Virus record (IMG/VR): IMGVR_UViG_3300047323_000375
Coordinates: 1 to 56,363 of that record
Reading direction: 5' to 3' (one strand)
Origin: a virus
DNA length: 56,363 nt
In this document: in pieces, positions 1 to 7,285 of the stretch
Layout of the letters: every line of letters begins with the position of its first letter
Numbering within the stretch: the first letter of the stretch is position 1
The notes under the pieces: generated by a model
The model's input: the letters and a program-made list of their open reading frames with translations, nothing else
Databases searched by the model: none
Told to the model about the DNA's origin: nothing
Position numbers and translations under genes: made by a program

Positions 1-195
1 TAAGGCATTGACGTTGAGTGCATTGGCGAGGGTTGCTATGTTGCCGCTTGTCTTAGAGGTGCCTCTCTCGAGGGAGCTAATGGTTGACTGGGTGAGCCCG
101 GACAACTTGGCAAGTTCCTCTTGTGACATCTCAAGTTCGAGGCGCTTCTCTTTCACGCGCCCGCCAATCGCTCGCTGATCCATTTGGTGTGACAT
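1..195 (-). CDS. CI-like phage repressor, N-terminal part
   Basis: Transcribed leftwards and cut by the left edge; only the first 65 residues are present. They form a Cro/CI-type helix-turn-helix (residues about 9-62), with the classic patterns MSQEELAKLSGLTQSTISSL and ERGTSKTSGNIATLANALNV. The family binds operator DNA to hold a prophage silent, and the divergent position opposite a Cro-like gene supports the same role here. The start is ambiguous: the only in-frame ATGs are at 195 and 183, and the Shine-Dalgarno AAAGGA abuts the first and lies 12 bases from the second. A C-terminal dimerisation or peptidase domain, if there is one, is outside the window. Confidence 0.85.
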   Translation of the reverse strand, partial: MSHQMDQRAIGGRVKEKRLELEMSQEELAKLSGLTQSTISSLERGTSKTSGNIATLANALNVNAL

Positions 196-392
196 TCCTT
201 TAGTTTTCTAGTTGGCTTACAGGGCGGCCGTGTTGGCCGGTGGTGGTCCCGTGCTGCCCTTTATTATCAAGATTTCTATATCAGAATTGCTATTTCGCGT
301 TATAGCACAGTTGCACCTGATTAAGATAGCAGGTGTATAGGAGTTTTCCGCCACGCCGGCGCGGGTGGCCGATAGTGACAGTTCGCTAAGGG

Positions 393-430
393 TTGCATGT
401 AAATATGAATATTTCTATACTCATATTTAC
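393..430 (+). promoter_or_regulatory. PR-like promoter overlapped by a perfect palindromic operator
   Basis: TTGCAT (393-398), 17 bases, then TATACT (416-421) makes a good sigma-70 promoter firing into the Cro-like gene. The spacer and -10 are covered by a perfect 10-bp inverted repeat, GTAAATATGA (399-408) and TCATATTTAC (421-430), 12 bases apart, the expected geometry for a repressor operator. The string ATTTCTATA occurs inside the palindrome (411-419) and again at 272-280 in the 258-bp divergent region, which may mark a second, poorer operator on the repressor side. No clear promoter for the leftward repressor gene was found. Confidence 0.7.
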
Positions 431-453
431 ACGGTCTCTTAAACAGGTAAAAC

Positions 454-654
454 ATGCAGGTTGATGAGGAACTCAAGGCCCTGCGCGACAAGGCGAAGCT
501 CACGCAGGAACAGATCGCCAAGGCGCTCGGGTGCTCGCAATCGAACGTGAGCTACATGATGAAGCGCAAGGCCAAGAACCCGCGCCCGAGCGCGCGACTG
601 GTCGATGCGATCAACACGCTCAAAGCGTTGCACGCCGACGCGCTCGCGAGCTAA
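454..654 (+). CDS. Cro-like transcriptional regulator
   Basis: A 66-residue protein made up almost entirely of a helix-turn-helix (LTQEQIAKALGCSQSNVSYM, residues about 16-35), the usual size for a phage Cro protein. It lies divergent from the CI-like gene and directly behind a promoter whose -10 is inside a palindrome, so it is the likely early switch protein that competes with the repressor for the same operator. A weak Shine-Dalgarno (AGGTAAA) precedes the ATG. Family and position support the call; the DNA target is inferred. Confidence 0.85.
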   Translation: MQVDEELKALRDKAKLTQEQIAKALGCSQSNVSYMMKRKAKNPRPSARLVDAINTLKALHADALAS

Positions 655-665
655 GGGCAAGCGCC

Positions 666-1244
666 ATGCCGGGCACGAAGAAGCCAAGGCGCGCATACAA
701 GTCGCGCCCAAAGGCGGCGATGGCCGCGTTCACGGTTCTCACGCAAAAGCGCGACGCGAACTATATTGAGCGGCATTACTTCGTGCCGCTCGAGGCCGAT
801 GAGCAGCGCGATGAGGCGCTCGTCTACTCGGCCGCGCTCGGCGCGTTTGCGATGGGAATCGGCACGCGCGAGCACGCGATGCGGCTCGGAACCATGTGCA
901 ATCAAGCCATGATTCTGTGCGAAATGGGGTTCGGCAAAGAGTACGAAAAGACGTGCATCGAGGCTGTCGATGGCGTCTTTCGCGTGGGATTGCGGTACAG
1001 GGTTGACGGTGACTGGCGCATGGACGAGGCCGGTTTCCGAGCGGTAGCGCTCGCTTACGAGGTGTTTTGCGGGCAAATGAAAGTAGCAGGGCAAGGGCAC
1101 TTTCGGGACGCGCGGCGCGAAGTCGCGCGGCGCGAAAGTGCGGGTGACTATCACATCGCAAAGAGGACAGAGCCGGGCGCGCAACCCGGCGATGGCAAGG
1201 GCGCGGCGGCCGTGCCCGACAACAAACAAAGACCAACCGAATAA
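666..1244 (+). CDS. hypothetical phage protein
   Basis: 192 residues, not recognised. The N-terminus is basic (KKPRRAYKSRPKAAM), the middle is a mixed helical region (about 45-140) that includes GIGTREHAMRLGTMCNQAMIL, slightly shortened here to its core GTREHAMRLGTMCNQA, and the C-terminal 50 residues are charged and low-complexity, so probably disordered. The open frame extends back to 531, but that part overlaps the Cro-like gene. The ATG at 666, 11 bases after the cro stop, is the sensible start. Its place right behind cro suggests an early gene. Confidence 0.6.
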   Translation: MPGTKKPRRAYKSRPKAAMAAFTVLTQKRDANYIERHYFVPLEADEQRDEALVYSAALGAFAMGIGTREHAMRLGTMCNQAMILCEMGFGKEYEKTCIEAVDGVFRVGLRYRVDGDWRMDEAGFRAVALAYEVFCGQMKVAGQGHFRDARREVARRESAGDYHIAKRTEPGAQPGDGKGAAAVPDNKQRPTE

Positions 1245-1265
1245 TCGCCAATTACGGGACAGTCC

Positions 1266-1646
1266 GTGCAATACGAACAACAAAAAGCAGATCAGCAAGA
1301 ATCAGCGGAAGCAGTCACTCCCCTCAACCTACGCGCCGAAGGGCGGGCGCACCTGACTAACCTTCGCCTTGCGGCCGTCGCGACCGTCTCGCGCAACCTC
1401 ACAAGCCGCAGTCTCGACACCATGACCGTTAAAGCCGTCGGGCGCGTTCTCGGGCATTCGGACCTCGAGGACCGGCTCCGCGCGCGCGGAATGCTCGATG
1501 CGAGCGGCCTGCCGTATCCCCTGTATGAGAATTGCCGCTTTTTCGCTCGCGAGCGCCGCGCCGATGGATCGGAACGCGCGCTGGTGCTGTCGCGGGGTAT
1601 GACGTGGATCGCACGCGAATACCCGCCGCCCGAGCAAACCGCCTGA
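1266..1646 (+). CDS. KilAC-domain-only protein (truncated antirepressor relative)
   Basis: 126 residues, GTG start with GGGA seven bases upstream. The C-terminal two thirds follows the KilAC pattern seen in the full antirepressor at 5298-6068: LDASGLPYPLYENCRFFARE here against MDNNLPYQAYMDRGYFKVIE there, then a basic strand and LSRGMTWIAREY against VTGRGQVFLQRRY. No BRO-N domain is present. KilAC domains occur in phage antirepressors and KilA-type regulators. A stand-alone copy could heterodimerise with the full-length protein or bind DNA itself; that is inference. An unrelated Q/E-rich stretch occupies the first 30 residues. Confidence 0.6.
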   Translation: MQYEQQKADQQESAEAVTPLNLRAEGRAHLTNLRLAAVATVSRNLTSRSLDTMTVKAVGRVLGHSDLEDRLRARGMLDASGLPYPLYENCRFFARERRADGSERALVLSRGMTWIAREYPPPEQTA

Positions 1647-1734
1647 CCGAATAACGCGCCGCGCTCGTGCGGCGCACCTCTCAACCGGCGCCCGCCCGCG
1701 CGGCGCCATTAGTACACCTAATAGGAAAACAGAC

Positions 1735-2331
1735 GTGAGCCGAATAACGGAAAGTGCTCGCGGGGTGCCGTGCGCCCTGAAATTTCCGAGCGTGTGCAAC
1801 TGGAATTGGGATACGTGCGTATGGGCGCACTGGAACCAGATACCCGGCGGCAAGGCGCTCGGCAAAAAGCTCGCTCGAGCCGATCACCTCGGATGCGTGG
1901 CCTGCTACGCGTGCCACATGGTTGTCGATGGACAAGCAAAGCGCCCGGCGCACCTGTCGCTCGAGTTCGTGATGAACGCGATGGCCCGCGCGGTGAAAGA
2001 GCAGGGCGAGCCGCATCTACGCGCGCTCGGACTGTGGCCCGATGAGGCCGCGCTCGCGTGCAAGCCGGTGCGGGTGCAGCGCATCGACAAGGTGAGGCGC
2101 ACGCCCGAGCAGCGCGCGGCGCGCGATAGCGAGCGCCAGAAACGAAAAAGCCGCGATCCTGTTCGCGCAGGGAATCGCGGCCTGTCATCCCGAAAGACGA
2201 CTGATACAACGAGGAACAACGTAGTGAGCAAGGCGATTGTAGCAGGTTCGACAACGGCTAAGGAAAACGCGGCCCGCTCGCGCTGGCCCGCCGGCCGCAA
2301 GCTGCAATCGCGTCCCTTTGGAGCCAAGTAA
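1735..2331 (+). CDS. DUF1364 / Ref-like nuclease-domain protein
   Basis: 198 residues from a GTG; AGGAAAA eight bases upstream serves as Shine-Dalgarno and is part of the recurring TAGGAAAAC motif (1722-1730). Residues 5-75 match the phage DUF1364 pattern: ITESARGVPCALKFPSVCNW, a conserved His in WAHWNQ, then a Cys/His cluster CVACYACHMVVDG. Members are HNH-like nucleases related to P1 Ref, which cuts at RecA-coated joints; the reaction here is inferred from the family. Residues 105-198 are basic and probably disordered. A GTG at 2224 could start a separate 35-residue product in the same frame. Confidence 0.65.
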   Translation: MSRITESARGVPCALKFPSVCNWNWDTCVWAHWNQIPGGKALGKKLARADHLGCVACYACHMVVDGQAKRPAHLSLEFVMNAMARAVKEQGEPHLRALGLWPDEAALACKPVRVQRIDKVRRTPEQRAARDSERQKRKSRDPVRAGNRGLSSRKTTDTTRNNVVSKAIVAGSTTAKENAARSRWPAGRKLQSRPFGAK

Positions 2332-2651
2332 TGATTATCGAGTTTGACCGGCACCATGCGTGCGCCTATGGCGTCACCGAGGCGGCCGTTATCGCAACGA
2401 TGCGCGAGTGGTTCAACGAGGCGCGCGCCAAAGGTGAGAATGTTCGGGAGGGCCGCGTCTGGTTGACGATGACCGCCGACGATATCTCGAGCCGCACCGG
2501 CTTTCTCACCGCACAACAGGCGCGCGCCGCGCTCGGCTCGCTGCTCTTTCAGGGCGTCATCATCACCGCGCCCGCGCTGCGCCCGAATCCGGCGCGCGCG
2601 ATCACGTTCGCGTTCGCCAACGAGGACCGTTTCATGAGGGCCGCAGCATGA
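2331..2651 (+). CDS. winged-helix-like replication-region protein
   Basis: 106 residues, starting on the last base of the previous stop with GGAG seven bases upstream. The pattern IEFDRHHACAYGVTEAAVIA, then WLTMTADDISSRTGFLTAQQ and ARAALGSLLFQGVIIT, resembles the small winged helix that opens many phage replication initiators. The gene overlaps the start of the replication protein at 2648, so the two are probably a split initiator pair. No catalytic motif is visible, and DNA binding is inferred from fold-like spacing only. Confidence 0.55.
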   Translation: MIIEFDRHHACAYGVTEAAVIATMREWFNEARAKGENVREGRVWLTMTADDISSRTGFLTAQQARAALGSLLFQGVIITAPALRPNPARAITFAFANEDRFMRAAA

Positions 2652-3796
2652 GCGCTATGCCGTGGTTCCGCATGTACGCGGATTTTCTCAACGACCACAA
2701 AATTGTCTCGCTCGCTTTCGAGGATCAACGCCATTACGTCGGCGTGCTCGCGCTGAAATGCTCGGGCGTGATCGATCAGGAATGCGCGCCCGAGCTACTC
2801 AACCGCATCGTCGCGCAACGCCTGTGGGTTGACCATTCCGCTATCGCCGAGGTGAAGCGGCGCCTTGTGGCCGCCGGCCTGATCGGCGAGGACTGGCAAC
2901 CGCTCGCATGGGACAAGCGCCAATACCGCTCGGATGGCGACCCGACCAACGCCGAGCGCCAACGCCGCTACAAGGACAAAAAGCGGCAAGAGGCGAACGC
3001 CGCGCAACAGGCCGCGCAGGATGCGACCAAGGCCGCCGCCGGTGCGGACCTTGCCGAGCGTGTAACGGGCGATGGTAACGAGCCCGGTAACGCAGGTAAC
3101 GCCGTTACCGGTGCGTTACCTAACGGGGCGGGTAACGCGCCTGTAACGGGTGCAGATACAGATACAGAAGCAGAGAAGAAACAGAAAACACATACGCCGC
3201 CCGAGGGCGGCGGCGCACCGCCTGACGGCGGCGCTGATGGCTCGAAAGCGAAAGACATTGATGCGCGCTACCTCGTGAAAGAGGGCGTGAGTGCGCAACA
3301 CGCTAAGGACTGGATCAAGGCGCGCAAGGCCAAGCGCTTGCCGCTCACGCTCACGGCATGGGAGGGCGTGTGTCGCGAGGCCGAAAAGGCCGGGCTCACG
3401 CCGGCGGCGGCCGTGCATGTGGCGGCCGAAATGTCGTGGGGCGGCTTCAAGGCGCATTGGATCGAGCAGGAAACCAACAAGCTCGGCGGCGCGTGGTGGA
3501 CGAATGACGGCCTGATGCTCGCCAAGGCGATGCAAGTGGGCGTCGGCGCCGCGCTCGCCGGCGAATCGCGCGACGCATGGAAAGCACGCATCAACGCGGC
3601 AATCGACAACGGCGGCACGCCGCCGGCGCCGCGCCCGGTGCCCGTCACGCCCGCCGATCCGGTGCCGCCGCGCCCTGATCCGCACCGCACGCAACCGAGC
3701 GCCACGTCGCGCGCGGCAATGGCCCAAACCAAGCAACTGCTCAAGTCGAAGTCTTTTGGCGGAACGCCCGCCGATCAACAGGGAGACAACGCATGA
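2648..3796 (+). CDS. phage replication protein (initiator / helicase-loader type)
   Basis: 382 residues, ATGA-coupled to the gene before it. The N-terminal domain (1-100) begins WFRMYADFLNDHKIVSLAFE and has the winged-helix spacing of phage replisome organisers. Residues about 110-200 are a K/A/Q then G/N-rich linker. Residues 205-285 (YLVKEGVSAQHAKDWIKARK to the WGGFKAHWIEQE segment) match the DnaT-like/primosomal C-terminal module found in phage replication proteins that load DnaB-type helicase. The tail is P/A-rich. Loading the host helicase at the phage origin is inferred. No origin repeats were seen inside the gene. Confidence 0.65.
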   Translation: MSAMPWFRMYADFLNDHKIVSLAFEDQRHYVGVLALKCSGVIDQECAPELLNRIVAQRLWVDHSAIAEVKRRLVAAGLIGEDWQPLAWDKRQYRSDGDPTNAERQRRYKDKKRQEANAAQQAAQDATKAAAGADLAERVTGDGNEPGNAGNAVTGALPNGAGNAPVTGADTDTEAEKKQKTHTPPEGGGAPPDGGADGSKAKDIDARYLVKEGVSAQHAKDWIKARKAKRLPLTLTAWEGVCREAEKAGLTPAAAVHVAAEMSWGGFKAHWIEQETNKLGGAWWTNDGLMLAKAMQVGVGAALAGESRDAWKARINAAIDNGGTPPAPRPVPVTPADPVPPRPDPHRTQPSATSRAAMAQTKQLLKSKSFGGTPADQQGDNA

Positions 3797-4206
3797 ACCG
3801 TCGCATCATTTGCTGGATCACGCCCGACCTCGCAACCCTGCTCGCGGCGAAGTACGCCATTCGCGACAACGCCGACGCGGTGCGCCCACTGCCGCTCATT
3901 GTGGCCGCGCACCGCTGCATGAGATTCGAAATGCTCGAGCAGGCGTACCGCTATCTGCGCCGCCCGATCACGCTCGTTGCGCCGGGAAACTTCGCCTCGT
4001 TTCACCTCGAGGGTGACGTGCATGTGCATGGCGTGCCGGTGGACGAGCCGCGCGCATTCGCCTCGATTCAATCGAAATCGAGCGTGCCGTGCATGAGCCC
4101 GCTGGCGGATCGCGCGTTGCGCCGCGCCGACTGCATCGAACTCGCCGGGCGCGATCACCTCGCCGAATTCCCGGCGCTGCGCGGCTTCGCTGTGAGGGCC
4201 GCATAA
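3793..4206 (+). CDS. hypothetical phage protein
   Basis: 137 residues, not recognised. It overlaps the replication gene by four bases (ATGA), so it is translated with it. The sequence is mixed alpha/beta with no motif I can name; it contains two Cys (CWIT and CIEL regions) and several His but no paired zinc ligands. It is probably a small early accessory protein. Confidence 0.55.
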   Translation: MNRRIICWITPDLATLLAAKYAIRDNADAVRPLPLIVAAHRCMRFEMLEQAYRYLRRPITLVAPGNFASFHLEGDVHVHGVPVDEPRAFASIQSKSSVPCMSPLADRALRRADCIELAGRDHLAEFPALRGFAVRAA

Positions 4207-4436
4207 TGCCGCTCTATTCCCTGATCCTCGCGCTGACGGCCCTTGCCGCGCGCGTGCGCCGCGCGTTGCGCCGCTCGCGCCCGCGTCCGCGCTGCTATCT
4301 CGATGTGTGCAAGGGCGTGCTCGAGCCTATCGGCCCGCTCAGGCCCGCCGGGAGCCGTGGCGTGCTCTGCGAACATGCGTGCAGCGCTTGCGGCGCGCGC
4401 GTGACACTCATGCAGAGGTATGGCGATGACCGGTGA
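4206..4436 (+). CDS. small cysteine-containing hypothetical protein
   Basis: 76 residues; the ATG overlaps the previous TAA. A hydrophobic N-terminus (LYSLILALTALAARV, residues 3-17) runs into an arginine-rich stretch (RRALRRSRPRPR), followed by a Cys cluster ending in CEHACSACGARVTLM that could bind zinc. It could be a membrane-anchored zinc ribbon. Function unknown. Confidence 0.5.
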   Translation: MPLYSLILALTALAARVRRALRRSRPRPRCYLDVCKGVLEPIGPLRPAGSRGVLCEHACSACGARVTLMQRYGDDR

Positions 4437-4686
4437 TGCAATCGCGCCCGTATGGGCCTATGAACGCAACGACGTGCTCATTTGCAATGTCCCGCACGCA
4501 AAGGACTATCACGGCATGACGTGCATCGTGCGCGAGCGCTGCGCGATGATGGAAAACGAGCAAACGCAAGAGGTGATCGACCTCGGCGGCGGTGCATACG
4601 ACGTGTGGTTTCCGCTGCTCGGCATCGGCGCGTTTATGTTCGAACATCAATTGCGCCGGCCGGGAGAGCAGACGTGGACACATTGA
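4426..4686 (+). CDS. hypothetical phage protein
   Basis: 86 residues. AGAGG (4414-4418) is seven bases before the ATG at 4426 but only one base before an ATG at 4420, so 4426 is chosen. It overlaps the preceding gene by 11 bases. The beta-rich sequence (VWAYERNDVLICNVPHAKDY, then YDVWFPLLGIGAFMF) looks like a compact single domain. No family recognised. Confidence 0.5.
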   Translation: MTGDAIAPVWAYERNDVLICNVPHAKDYHGMTCIVRERCAMMENEQTQEVIDLGGGAYDVWFPLLGIGAFMFEHQLRRPGEQTWTH

Positions 4687-4925
4687 ACGCGCCGCCCGTC
4701 GTGGAGCACTGTGAGCACTGCCTCAAGCTCTCGTGCATCTACGTGAAGCATCACCACTGCTGCACGATTCGAATGCTCGCGATCATGCCGAAAGCGCACC
4801 GCAAAGCCGAGTATGACCGCATCGAAGCCAAGCACGGCCGCGCCTATGCCGAGGCGATACGCAACCAAGTCAACGCGGAATATGCCCGTCAAAAAGACGT
4901 GCGCCTTTCCTTTGCCCGGAAATAG
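4674..4925 (+). CDS. small Cys/His-rich protein
   Basis: 83 residues from a GTG with GGGAGA six bases upstream, overlapping the gene before it by 13 bases. The first 35 residues carry a dense Cys/His set (EHCEHCLKLSCIYVKHHHCC) that probably binds zinc. The rest is a charged helix (KAHRKAEYDRIEAKHGRAYA). Not recognised; possibly a small nucleic-acid-binding accessory protein. Confidence 0.5.
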   Translation: MDTLNAPPVVEHCEHCLKLSCIYVKHHHCCTIRMLAIMPKAHRKAEYDRIEAKHGRAYAEAIRNQVNAEYARQKDVRLSFARK

Positions 4926-4929
4926 TGAA

Positions 4930-5211
4930 ATGTCGATATCGACCAACGATCAACGAGTAACCGAGCAACGGCTCCGCGCGCGCATCGCGGCGCTCGAGCG
5001 CACCTGTGATCGCTACGATCACCTGTGTCAAACGGGCCGCCTCGATGCGTTGCGCAAGCGCGCCGCCGCGCTCGAAAGTGCCTTGTCTGACGTGGTTTAC
5101 CTAACGTGTGGCGACGATCCGGCGGGCACGCTCGAGGAGCGTGGACTGAGCCGCGAGAGGGCCCGCGAGATAGTCGCTCTCCTATCCAAAAACTTCGCCT
5201 TTCCTTATTGA
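4930..5211 (+). CDS. coiled-coil hypothetical protein
   Basis: 93 residues. Residues 8-55 are a continuous heptad-like helix (QRLRARIAALERTCDRYDHL, then LRKRAAALESALSDV), followed by a short globular tail ending NFAFPY. It resembles small ead/Ea-type early proteins of phages but without a specific match. It is the last gene before the promoter-like sequence at 5220. Confidence 0.5.
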   Translation: MSISTNDQRVTEQRLRARIAALERTCDRYDHLCQTGRLDALRKRAAALESALSDVVYLTCGDDPAGTLEERGLSRERAREIVALLSKNFAFPY

Positions 5212-5219
5212 AATGTCAC

Positions 5220-5279
5220 TATAATCAGGACTTAGCAATAACGAAACGTCCATAAAACGCGGGCCCATTGAGGCCCGCG
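5220..5279 (+). promoter_or_regulatory. TATAAT box and leader hairpin ahead of the antirepressor
   Basis: A perfect TATAAT lies at 5220-5225, though no good -35 is placed 16-18 bases upstream. Inside the presumed leader is an 8-bp perfect stem, CGCGGGCC (5258-5265) and GGCCCGCG (5272-5279), with a 6-base loop and no U-tract, ten bases before the Shine-Dalgarno GAGGA. It may be a leader structure or the site where an antisense RNA pairs, as in P22 ant control; that is inference. Confidence 0.45.
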
Positions 5280-5297
5280 ACCTTTCGCGAGGACCGT

Positions 5298-6068
5298 ATG
5301 AGTAACCTGATGGTGCCGTTTTCGTTTGGTGACGCGCCGATCCGCGCAATGCTGATCGACGGTGAGCCGCATTTCGTGGCCCGCGATGTGGCCGCCGCGC
5401 TCGGTTATGCCGCACCGGACAAAGCCGTGCGCGACCACTGCAAAGGGGCGACTGATTCGGTTGCTCCTACCGCCGGCGGTATGCAGCGCGTGCGAGTGAT
5501 TCCCGAGCGCGATGTGTACCGGCTCGTGATGCGCTCCAAGCTGCCGAGCGCCGAGCGTTTCGAGGAATGGGTTGTCGGCGAGGTGCTGCCGCGCATTCGA
5601 AAGACGGGCTCATACAACGCCGCGCCGCTCAATCTCAACGACCCGCACGCGCTGCGCGCCGCGCTGCTCTCGTATTCCGAGCAAGTGATCGCATTGCAGG
5701 GCGCTGTTGCCGAAAAAGACGCCGTGATCGAGAAGCAAGCGCCCGCCGTGGAGTTCGCGCGCACGATCCGCGACATGACCGAGGCTATCGACTTCGGCTC
5801 GATGGCGCGGCTTTTGAAAATCGGGCGCAACACGCTGATGGCGAAGCTGCGCGACGACTCGATCCTGATGGATAACAACCTGCCGTATCAGGCGTACATG
5901 GATCGCGGCTATTTCAAGGTGATCGAGGGCACGCGCGAGCGCAGTGACGGCACCATGAGCCCGACGTTTACCACGCGCGTTACCGGGCGCGGACAAGTGT
6001 TCCTGCAACGGCGCTATGCCGGCGGCGCGTGCCGCGCAGTTGCCGCTTCGTCGCGAGGTGCGGCATGA
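5298..6068 (+). CDS. phage antirepressor (BRO-N + KilAC)
   Basis: 256 residues; GAGGA four bases before the ATG fixes the start. Residues 3-105 are a BRO-N domain: VPFSFGDAPIRAMLIDGEPH, FVARDVAAALGYAAPDKAVR, then FEEWVVGEVLPRIRKTGSY. Residues about 145-250 are a KilAC domain: FARTIRDMTEAIDFGSMARL, LMDNNLPYQAYMDRGYFKVI, TTRVTGRGQVFLQRRY. Proteins of this architecture relieve CI repression by binding repressor or DNA. It has its own promoter-like sequence and leader hairpin, as expected for a separately controlled antirepressor. Confidence 0.85.
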   Translation: MSNLMVPFSFGDAPIRAMLIDGEPHFVARDVAAALGYAAPDKAVRDHCKGATDSVAPTAGGMQRVRVIPERDVYRLVMRSKLPSAERFEEWVVGEVLPRIRKTGSYNAAPLNLNDPHALRAALLSYSEQVIALQGAVAEKDAVIEKQAPAVEFARTIRDMTEAIDFGSMARLLKIGRNTLMAKLRDDSILMDNNLPYQAYMDRGYFKVIEGTRERSDGTMSPTFTTRVTGRGQVFLQRRYAGGACRAVAASSRGAA

Positions 6069-6589
6069 GAGGGGGCCTATTCAGCAAGCATCCGAAGCGC
6101 TCGCGCGGGCCGCGCGCCAAGGGCGGCCGGTGGAGCGAAGCCGAGTTCGCCGCATGGAGCGCCAATCAGGCCGCGCGCCCGGCGCGCACCGAGAGCCCGC
6201 TTGAGCCCGGTGAAAAGCTCGTGCCCGAGCCGCGCAAGAGCAAATTCAAGAACAAGGTTTGTTTCCACAACGGCGAGCGTTTCGACTCGCAACGCGAACT
6301 CAAATACTGGCTCCATTTGCAGCAACGCGAGCGCGCCGGCGAGATTCGCGACCTTCAACGCCAAGTGCCGTTCGTGCTCGCGGAACGCGTTGACCTCGGC
6401 GAGAAGCGCATCAAGCCCGCCATGCGCTACTACGCCGATTACGTCTATGTCGTGGTGACGGCCGTGCTGCCGTATGAGGTGCCGGGCGAGCGCGTTGTCG
6501 CCGATGCGAAGGGCAAACAAACGCCCGGGTATCGCGACCGCAAGCACCTGATGGCTGACAAGCACAAGATCATCATTCGCGAGGTTTGA
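6065..6589 (+). CDS. DUF1064 predicted endonuclease
   Basis: 174 residues, ATGA-overlapping the antirepressor. After a basic, disordered first 55 residues, the core (58-174) follows DUF1064: KFKNKVCFHNGERFDSQREL, a conserved E, a hydrophobic strand with YYADYVYVVV, then VVADAKGKQTPGYRDRKHLM. The D...D-A-K-G spacing is that of PD-(D/E)XK nucleases, and the family is predicted to be a phage recombination or resolvase-type nuclease. The activity is inferred, not shown. Confidence 0.75.
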   Translation: MRGGLFSKHPKRSRGPRAKGGRWSEAEFAAWSANQAARPARTESPLEPGEKLVPEPRKSKFKNKVCFHNGERFDSQRELKYWLHLQQRERAGEIRDLQRQVPFVLAERVDLGEKRIKPAMRYYADYVYVVVTAVLPYEVPGERVVADAKGKQTPGYRDRKHLMADKHKIIIREV

Positions 6590-6591
6590 GC

Positions 6592-6825
6592 GTGAGCGCC
6601 GCCAATAAAAAAACATGCGGCCGGTGCCGCGAAGAAAAGCCGCTCGAGGCGTTCGCATCGCGCCACGGCACGCGCGATTGCCGTCAAACGTGGTGCCGCG
6701 CGTGCGCAAGCGGCTATCACCGCACGCATCGCGACCAAGTGCGCCGCCGGCGCGACCGCCGCCGCGAGGCCGCGCTCGAGATTCAGCGCACGCTGCGCCG
6801 CCGCGCAATGGAGGGCGGCGCGTGA
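6592..6825 (+). CDS. small zinc-finger protein
   Basis: 77 residues from a GTG; GAGG lies seven bases upstream, which rules out the TTG at 6586 that would sit one base from it. Two CxxC knuckles (CGRCREEKPLEAF and WCRACASGYH) are followed by an arginine-rich helix. This is the pattern of small phage zinc fingers related to HNH/endonuclease VII proteins but without the catalytic His-Asn-His. It resembles the protein at 10970 in layout. Confidence 0.6.
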   Translation: MSAANKKTCGRCREEKPLEAFASRHGTRDCRQTWCRACASGYHRTHRDQVRRRRDRRREAALEIQRTLRRRAMEGGA

Positions 6826-7283
6826 GCAGCGAAATCTACATGCGCAAAACCGCCGACGGCGTGCTCGTGCCCGACGATGAGCAGGCCGCCGAGGCCGTGA
6901 AAAAGCTGAAAGTGGGCGGCCTGCTCAAAGTGAAGATCACGCAGGCCCGCAACGCGCGCTTTCTGCGCAAGTTCATGGCCCTCGTGACGCTCGGCTACAA
7001 CGCATTCGAGCCGCCTGAAGTGGAGTATCGCGGCCTTGTGGCGCAGAAATCCTTTCACCGGTTCCGCAATGACCTCACCATCGCGGCCGGCTTCTACACC
7101 GCAACGACCGACATTCGCGGAACGCTTCGCCTCGAGGCTAAGAGCCTCTCGTTCGCCAGCATGAGCGAGGAAGAATTCGAGGAAGTGTTTAGCGCCGTCG
7201 CCAATGTGCTGCTGCAAAGCATTCTCAAGCGCTATACGCGCGCGGACATTGATCGCGTGATCGAGCGCGTACTGGACTTCTGA
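6822..7283 (+). CDS. DUF1367 family protein
   Basis: 153 residues from a GTG that overlaps the previous TGA (GTGA). It fits the DUF1367 pattern of lambdoid phages: a start with YMRKTADGVLVPDDEQAAEA, then LKVGGLLKVKITQARNARFL, RKFMALVTLGYNAFE, FRNDLTIAAGFYTATTDIRG and FASMSEEEFEEVFSAVANVL. Members sit among nin/replication-region genes and have no established biochemical activity. Confidence 0.75.
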   Translation: MSSEIYMRKTADGVLVPDDEQAAEAVKKLKVGGLLKVKITQARNARFLRKFMALVTLGYNAFEPPEVEYRGLVAQKSFHRFRNDLTIAAGFYTATTDIRGTLRLEAKSLSFASMSEEEFEEVFSAVANVLLQSILKRYTRADIDRVIERVLDF

Positions 7284-7285
7284 AT

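Noticed and set aside
531-665. Longer start for the gene at 666
   Set aside because: It would overlap the Cro-like gene by over 100 bases; ATG 666 follows the stop directly.
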